The notes beneath the pieces were generated by a model, which was given only the letters and a program-made list of their open reading frames with translations, made no database searches and was not told the DNA's origin. Of a stretch of DNA of 11,411 nucleotides, positions 8,317-11,411 are shown piece after piece. The stretch is from UBA7236 sp964638865 (lineage in GTDB: Bacteria > Bacteroidota > Bacteroidia > Chitinophagales > BACL12), in the NCBI GenBank assembly GCA_964638865.1, contig CAZXBG010000129.1, positions 1 to 11,411 of the forward strand, in the 5' to 3' direction. Numbering within the stretch: position 1 is the first letter of the stretch; the number at the start of each line of letters is the position of its first letter. The position numbers and the translations under genes are program-made.

Positions 8317-8467
8317 AATATTTGTGTTTAATGTGAAATTAATTATGTCAAAAATTGGAGAAATAAATGCACCGTCGACTCGGTTTAGGAACTGTCGAAG
8401 TAAGCTGAAATTATAATTGGTACCGATATATGACATTTTTGTAGCATATCCTATAACGAGTCAGCAA

Positions 8468-8495
8468 TCGCAGTATTCAGTTTGTCAACCCAAAA
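8468..8495 (+). repeat. Dispersed 28-nt repeat, copy 2
   Basis: Matches copy 1 at 4683-4710 in 25 of 28 positions, same orientation, and runs into the 7-nt tandem array that follows. Confidence 0.7.
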
Positions 8496-8516
8496 CCCAA
8501 AACTCAGAACTCAAAA
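8489..8516 (+). repeat. Heptanucleotide tandem repeat (CYCARAA)x4
   Basis: Four consecutive 7-nt units, CCCAAAA, CCCAAAA, CTCAGAA and CTCAAAA, then a partial CCC. The array lies just past the end of the 86-aa gene and upstream of the hydrolase gene. Bases before it (TGTCAAC) fit the same 7-nt phase as a degenerate unit. Confidence 0.8.
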
Positions 8517-8521
8517 CCCTT

Positions 8522-8782
8522 TCAAACTATTCCGCCCCTTGTAGCAAACAATTTTGCAGATTTCTGCGCGTCATCCGACATTTTTTTGAAAGTGGAATGA
8601 ATATCTGCTAACATTGCAGGTGTAAAAAACTCTTTCAATTCTTCCCAATTGGTAAAATCGGCTTCGCGGAATTTGTAGGATTGTTCGAAAAGACCCGCTT
8701 CAATTTTTACGATATATTTTTCACTCCAGCTAAAAACACTGATTTTAAAAAGGGGATGATCGATGGATCCTACTATTCTCAT
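8522..8782 (-). CDS. Small conserved-looking protein, unknown function
   Basis: An 86-aa soluble protein with no signal peptide or membrane segment. The N-terminal half (MRIVGSIDHPLFKISVFSWS, then KYIVKIEAGLFEQSYKFRE) reads as a small antiparallel beta sheet. The C-terminal half (from about residue 43) is helical: WEELKEFFTPAMLADIHSTF and onwards. The pattern resembles short hypothetical proteins common in Bacteroidota, but I cannot name a family. It starts 2 nt after the stop of the CxxCxxCC gene, which strongly suggests cotranscription as third gene of the operon and a cytoplasmic role linked to it. Ordinary start codon (ATG at 8782) and intact frame support a real gene. Confidence 0.7.
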   Translation of the reverse strand: MRIVGSIDHPLFKISVFSWSEKYIVKIEAGLFEQSYKFREADFTNWEELKEFFTPAMLADIHSTFKKMSDDAQKSAKLFATRGGIV

Positions 8783-8784
8783 GT

Positions 8785-9264
8785 TTATTTAATTTGTTTT
8801 GAAACGGAATCAAGTATGGGTATTACTGCCGGACAAATCTCTGCGTTCACTAAAGTGAGTTCAGCGATCTGATAGATCTTTTTGCGATTTGTATGGGGAT
8901 ATTCGCGACAGGCTTTTGGTCGCACCTCGTAGATGCCACATTTGTTATCATTTTGCAAAAAGGGACATGGAACGGTATAAAACACCCAATCACCATCTTC
9001 ATCCAACAATAAGTATTTACTAACAAACTCGTTTTGTTTAATGTGGAGGTGTTCGCAAATCCCCTCTATATCCTTCTGCAAAATGATAGGGGAATGTGTT
9101 TTGCAGCAATTGGCACAGTCGAGGCAGTTAATACCGGAAAATACAATGTCATGCACTTCGCTGATCAAAGTGTCGTCATTCGCAGATTTGCGTTTGCGCA
9201 TTGTTGCAAATAATTTCCGATAAAGCGTTTTTTGCGCAGCGGTTAATTTGCCTGGAATGTGCAT
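8785..9264 (-). CDS. YkgJ-type CxxCxxCC metal-cluster protein
   Basis: A 159-aa cytoplasmic protein of the CxxCxxCC family (PF03692, YkgJ-like), described as zinc- or iron-chelating and possibly Fe-S binding. The signature CLDCANCC gives C47, C50, C53 and C54. Further cysteines are C70, C100 (PCPFL), C109 (KCGIYEVRP), C119 (ACREYP) and C144 (ICPAV), so up to nine are available. The CxIYEVRPxxCREYP segment is typical of the family. The N-terminus is basic and helical (KLTAAQKTLYRKLFATMRKRK). It lies 8 nt after the DUF3127 stop and 2 nt before the 86-aa gene, clearly mid-operon. The exact biochemical role of the family is unsettled; a link to metal supply or maturation of a partner is inference. 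Confidence 0.85.
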   Translation of the reverse strand: MHIPGKLTAAQKTLYRKLFATMRKRKSANDDTLISEVHDIVFSGINCLDCANCCKTHSPIILQKDIEGICEHLHIKQNEFVSKYLLLDEDGDWVFYTVPCPFLQNDNKCGIYEVRPKACREYPHTNRKKIYQIAELTLVNAEICPAVIPILDSVSKQIK

Positions 9265-9272
9265 GTCAAAAT

Positions 9273-9653
9273 TTAGAATGGAAGGTCATCCTCTCCTTCC
9301 GGAAGTGGTGTTGATTCCACAACAGGCTGGCTAACTGTAGGTGTTGGTATTAATGTTGATTCAGAAAGTTTTTCCATCTTCCACACATCCAGATTTACAA
9401 AATAACTCGTGCGACCCTCTTTTTCCCATTTGGAGCCTTTGATATTAAAAGTAACTTTTACTTCATCACCTACTTTATAAGTATCCAAAAGAGCAACTCT
9501 GTCCTGGATCAATTGAAATTTGATCGTATCAGTAAATACACGGTCGCTGGCCGTTTCAGACTTCTCGACAACAAATTCTCTTTTCTTGAAAGAAGAGGAT
9601 ACTTCCTGGGTTGGAAACAATTCCAACAATTTTCCTGATAATTCGTATGGCAT
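9273..9653 (-). CDS. DUF3127 protein with SSB-like acidic DDLPF C-terminal tip
   Basis: A 126-aa protein matching the Bacteroidota DUF3127 family (PF11325) by pattern: MPYELSGKLLEL, FKKREFVVE (22-30), DTIKFQLIQDR (42-52), a lysine- and valine-rich GDEVKVTFNIKG strand (62-73) and YFVNLDVWKME (84-94). The beta-strand layout resembles an OB fold. A proline/serine/threonine-rich linker (about 98-118) ends in EGEDDLPF (119-126), which looks like the tip of single-stranded DNA-binding protein (SSB) that docks DNA-repair partners. Binding to nucleic acid or SSB partners is inference. The start was set at the ATG at 9653: a longer frame could begin at a TTG at 9668, but that TTG is the end of a -7 promoter box. 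First gene of a three-gene minus-strand operon. Confidence 0.85.
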   Translation of the reverse strand: MPYELSGKLLELFPTQEVSSSFKKREFVVEKSETASDRVFTDTIKFQLIQDRVALLDTYKVGDEVKVTFNIKGSKWEKEGRTSYFVNLDVWKMEKLSESTLIPTPTVSQPVVESTPLPEGEDDLPF

Positions 9654-9665
9654 ATTAATTTTTTT

Positions 9666-9673
9666 CAAAGATA
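9666..9673 (-). promoter_or_regulatory. Bacteroidota -7 promoter box of the DUF3127 operon
   Basis: On the minus strand this reads TATCTTTG, an exact TAnnTTTG match. It ends 12 nt before the ATG at 9653, so the leader would be only a few A/T-rich bases. No clear -33 TTG is seen. Confidence 0.6.
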
Positions 9674-9928
9674 ATTGGATTTTTGCTATCCTAAAAATTA
9701 GAAACTAACATATGTGGTGGAAAGAAGTAAAGCGGCTAACCTATTGAATAAATTGAGTTGTATAAATGCTCCTCGACAAAAAATCCCTTGAAAAGGTATG
9801 TTCGATTCAAATTGCATCTTTTTGATTGAAAATAGGGTAATGCGGTGTTTTCCTAGAATTGATCCAATATCTCCAATGTTAAGAAAAGGTGAAATGTTGC
9901 ATATGGCAATGTAAATTTAATATTAATA
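9674..9928. other. Divergent intergenic spacer, no gene seen
   Basis: Together with flanking bases this is a gene-free stretch of about 330 bp between the divergent DUF3127 and MORN-protein genes. It is A/T-rich, with only a weak CCTT/AAGG hairpin near 9783-9793 and an isolated 12-codon ATG frame at 9876. I see no RNA gene, riboswitch or repeat array here beyond the short-period tract that follows. Confidence 0.5.
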
Positions 9929-9970
9929 AAATGCGTATTCTATGTAAACTCTGCGTTATCTTTGTGTTAA
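9929..9970 (+). repeat. Degenerate ~11-nt tandem repeat carrying a promoter box
   Basis: Four related units can be read: AAATGCGTATT, CTATGTAAA, CTCTGCGTTAT and CTTTGTGTTAA, sharing a YTNTGYGTWA-like pattern. The junction of the third and fourth units creates the TATCTTTG promoter box. Confidence 0.5.
9957..9964 (+). promoter_or_regulatory. Bacteroidota -7 promoter box for the MORN-variant gene
   Basis: TATCTTTG is an exact TAnnTTTG match, 20 nt before the ATG at 9985. Transcription would begin near 9970, giving a leader of about 15 nt. The box sits inside a short-period repeat, so it could be fortuitous. Confidence 0.5.
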
Positions 9971-9984
9971 TAAAATTCAAGATT

Positions 9985-10362
9985 ATGATGACCTGTTTGT
10001 TAAATATCCTAATGTTAAGTGCCCCCCTTGAATTTCAGGAAATGGGTGCTGCCGAACTTTCCTCCCAAATGATAGAACTTCCCGGTGAATTAACGGAGGT
10101 TATTTATTTAGATGAGCACGGTAATATTATTCAAAGAGGATATATGTTAGATGGTGAAAAAACCGGAACCTGGCTAACCTATAATATAAATGGTGATATA
10201 ACAGCAAAGGCAAACTACGAAAACGGCCAAAAACAGGGCAAATGGAAGATTTATGATAATGCCGGCAAGTTGGAATACAAGATATTTTATAAAAATAATA
10301 AAAAAGTTTGGGCGCAGCAATACAACGATGATGGTGATTTGACTGCTTTTACCTATAAGTGA
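9985..10362 (+). CDS. Small MORN-variant repeat protein, probably exported
   Basis: A 125-aa protein with at least two MORN-variant repeats (PF07661-like, YwqK-type): GYMLDGEKTGTWLTYNINGD (52-71) and NYENGQKQGKWKIYDNAGKL (77-96), plus a degenerate third (KIFYKNNKKVWAQQYNDDGD, 99-118). Such repeats form stacked beta hairpins and are common in secreted or envelope proteins of Bacteroidota; partners are unknown. The N-terminus MMTCLLNILMLSA is hydrophobic and may act as a signal peptide, although it lacks the usual basic residues. Longer in-frame starts exist: ATG at 9931, which would add a basic, very hydrophobic leader, and GTG at 9889. I chose 9985 because a -7 box lies at 9957-9964 and the added sequence is translated short-period repeat. 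If that box is not used, the 9931 start is a real alternative. Confidence 0.7.
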   Translation: MMTCLLNILMLSAPLEFQEMGAAELSSQMIELPGELTEVIYLDEHGNIIQRGYMLDGEKTGTWLTYNINGDITAKANYENGQKQGKWKIYDNAGKLEYKIFYKNNKKVWAQQYNDDGDLTAFTYK

Positions 10363-10386
10363 TTTTTCATTGTTAATTGCAATTCG

Positions 10387-10414
10387 ACCCGGTTCGCAAG
10401 GCCGGGTTTTTTTT
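10387..10414 (+). terminator. Intrinsic terminator of the MORN-variant gene
   Basis: ACCCGG (10387-10392) pairs with CCGGGT (10402-10407) around a 9-nt loop and is followed by a run of eight T residues. It is a classic strong terminator 24 nt past the stop codon and separates this gene from the next. Confidence 0.9.
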
Positions 10415-10417
10415 ATG

Positions 10418-10425
10418 TAATTTTG
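10418..10425 (+). promoter_or_regulatory. Bacteroidota -7 promoter box for the TolB-like gene
   Basis: TAATTTTG matches TAnnTTTG exactly, 17 nt before the ATG at 10442 and immediately after the preceding terminator. Predicted leader about 10 nt. Confidence 0.5.
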
Positions 10426-10441
10426 AATATATTTACTGTGT

Positions 10442-11314
10442 ATGAAAAAATTATTTTTGGGAATTTTATTGTTGTCTGCATACTGCATAAATGCACAATT
10501 ACCGGAGTTCGAAATTTATGGATCTAAATTAAAAAATGATAATGGTACTCTGCAGGTTGTTGATGTCGTTAATTTAACTAATCATGATGGCTACGACAAT
10601 CAACCTTCCTTTACTCCAGATGGAAAAATGATCTATTTTTCTTCAGTAAGGGATACTACTCAATCAGATATTTATGCAATTGATCTGAATGACTATTCCA
10701 CAAAACAAATTACCAATACCGCCGAAAGTGAATATTCTCCTGTTTTTACAAACAATGGAAATTCTTTTACCGTAGTAAGAGTAGAAAAAGATTCTACGCA
10801 AAGAATGTGGGAGTTTGTGAAAAACGGAACATCACAAAAAGTGATCTTACCTAAAATAGACAGCGTAGGTTATTATTGTAAAATCGACGAAAAACAATTT
10901 GCATTTTTTATGGTATCGGAGCCCCCAACCATGATAATTGCAGATGCTAAAAAACAAAGTATACTTGCTCTTGATAAAAATATTGGACGATGTATTAAAC
11001 GAATCCCGGGTGAAAATGCAATTAGTTACATAGTAAAAAAATCGGAGAGTCAATGGGTAATAAAAAAATACGACCTTGATAAAAACAGGATCAGTATTAT
11101 TTCGATAATTCCACCAACAAGCGAAGATTTTATCTGGACCAACGACAATAAAATATTGATGGCGCGCAATAATCAATTCTGGATTTATAATTATACTTCC
11201 GAAACTCCTGAATGGAAAATGATTTCCGAAATAAAGGAATTAACAGGAAAAAAAATCTACAGGTTAGCATTAGCTATGGATGGTGTAACACTTGCATTTG
11301 TTGCTGATGAATGA
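10442..11314 (+). CDS. Secreted TolB-like PD40 beta-propeller protein
   Basis: A 290-aa exported protein. Residues 1-18 form a clean signal peptide (MKKLFLGILLLSAYCINA, cleaved before Q19). The cysteine at 15 is not in a valid lipobox, so a soluble periplasmic or secreted protein is expected. Residues 44-91 carry a textbook WD40-like/PD40 unit: NLTNHDGYDNQPSFTPDGK followed by MIYFSSVRD and SDIYAIDL. A second unit starts at ITNTAESEYSPVFTNNGNSF. Later blades are more diverged (for example around WTNDNKILMA), and the mature length of about 272 aa suits a complete propeller of about six blades. TolB-type propellers mediate protein contacts or ligand binding; none of the visible residues suggests catalysis. 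The gene has its own promoter box after a strong terminator, so it is independent of the MORN gene. No T9SS sorting domain or OmpA-like domain is fused. Confidence 0.85.
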   Translation: MKKLFLGILLLSAYCINAQLPEFEIYGSKLKNDNGTLQVVDVVNLTNHDGYDNQPSFTPDGKMIYFSSVRDTTQSDIYAIDLNDYSTKQITNTAESEYSPVFTNNGNSFTVVRVEKDSTQRMWEFVKNGTSQKVILPKIDSVGYYCKIDEKQFAFFMVSEPPTMIIADAKKQSILALDKNIGRCIKRIPGENAISYIVKKSESQWVIKKYDLDKNRISIISIIPPTSEDFIWTNDNKILMARNNQFWIYNYTSETPEWKMISEIKELTGKKIYRLALAMDGVTLAFVADE

Positions 11315-11363
11315 ATGGGTATTGAATAGCGGAAATAATTTCGTAACAAAGATATACTCATTT

Positions 11364-11384
11364 CGTGAATCGTGAGGCGTGAGT
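11364..11384 (+). repeat. Heptanucleotide tandem repeat (CGTGARK)x3
   Basis: Three consecutive 7-nt units, CGTGAAT, CGTGAGG and CGTGAGT, lie about 50 nt after the TolB-like gene. The reverse complement of the first unit, ATTCACG, also occurs at 4809-4815 in another spacer. Confidence 0.7.
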
Positions 11385-11411
11385 TTTCATTTACGAGGAT
11401 CTACTCATTAC

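Noticed and set aside
8339..8360. Minus-strand TTGACA as a -35 element for the hydrolase operon
   Set aside because: No matching -10 or Bacteroidota TAnnTTTG box lies at a suitable distance, so no promoter is called.
8317..8436. In-frame 40-residue N-terminal extension of the glycoside hydrolase from an ATG at 8436
   Set aside because: It would place a normal signal peptide (beginning MKTLITT) in the interior of the protein, so the start at 8316 is preferred.
8489..8516. Possible CRISPR-like array
   Set aside because: Units are 7 nt, contiguous, and without spacers, so this is a simple tandem repeat.
9783..9793. CCTT/AAGG hairpin in the divergent spacer
   Set aside because: Only 4 bp with a 3-nt loop and no T tract; expected by chance.
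9876..9914. Short ATG frame of 12 codons upstream of the MORN-variant gene
   Set aside because: It lies upstream of the predicted transcription start and has no supporting feature.
9889..9984. GTG start and extended N-terminus for the MORN-variant gene
   Set aside because: The extension is cysteine-rich, partly made of translated short-period repeat, and overlaps a likely promoter box.
10174..10488. 104-codon minus-strand open frame
   Set aside because: It runs opposite the MORN-variant gene and through a strong terminator; its composition is a shadow of the A/T-rich coding strand.

Overview
The window looks like chromosomal DNA from a member of the Bacteroidota, probably a Chitinophagales/Sphingobacteriia-type environmental bacterium. 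The evidence is low G+C, starts without Shine-Dalgarno sequences, repeated matches to the Bacteroidota -7 promoter box (TAnnTTTG), two secreted proteins with type IX secretion (T9SS) C-terminal sorting domains, and families typical of the phylum (DUF3127, MORN-variant, TolB-like PD40). No rRNA, tRNA, CRISPR array, transposase or phage gene was seen.

Layout. Positions 1-818 hold a lipoprotein with two tandem NTF2-like domains. Positions 1035-2708 hold a DEAD-box RNA helicase of the DeaD/CsdA type, with its own promoter, a leader of about 105 nt and a good terminator. Positions 2925-4631 hold a short GT35-like alpha-glucan phosphorylase homologue in which the usual PLP-binding lysine is a threonine. 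On the minus strand, 8316-4888 is a two-gene operon with a zero-base junction. It encodes a large secreted clan GH-A-like glycoside hydrolase and a smaller secreted protein, both with T9SS sorting domains. This block is flanked by two copies of a 28-nt direct repeat. Also on the minus strand, 9653-8522 is a compact three-gene operon: a DUF3127 protein with an SSB-like acidic DDLPF tip, a CxxCxxCC metal-binding protein, and an 86-aa conserved-looking protein. Positions 9985-10362 (+) hold a small MORN-variant repeat protein, followed by a terminator. Positions 10442-11314 (+) hold a secreted TolB-like beta-propeller protein.

Functionally this is mostly a mosaic of independent housekeeping and envelope genes. 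The clearest functional unit is the secreted carbohydrate-active pair. The DUF3127 operon is a second unit whose job is unknown. The glucan enzyme may act on storage polysaccharide, but nothing in the window ties it to the secreted hydrolase. Spacers contain unusual short tandem arrays with 7-nt and about 11-nt periods. No complete new defence or mobile system is visible. The most unusual observations are the substituted PLP lysine, the repeat-flanked T9SS hydrolase module and the SSB-tip mimic.
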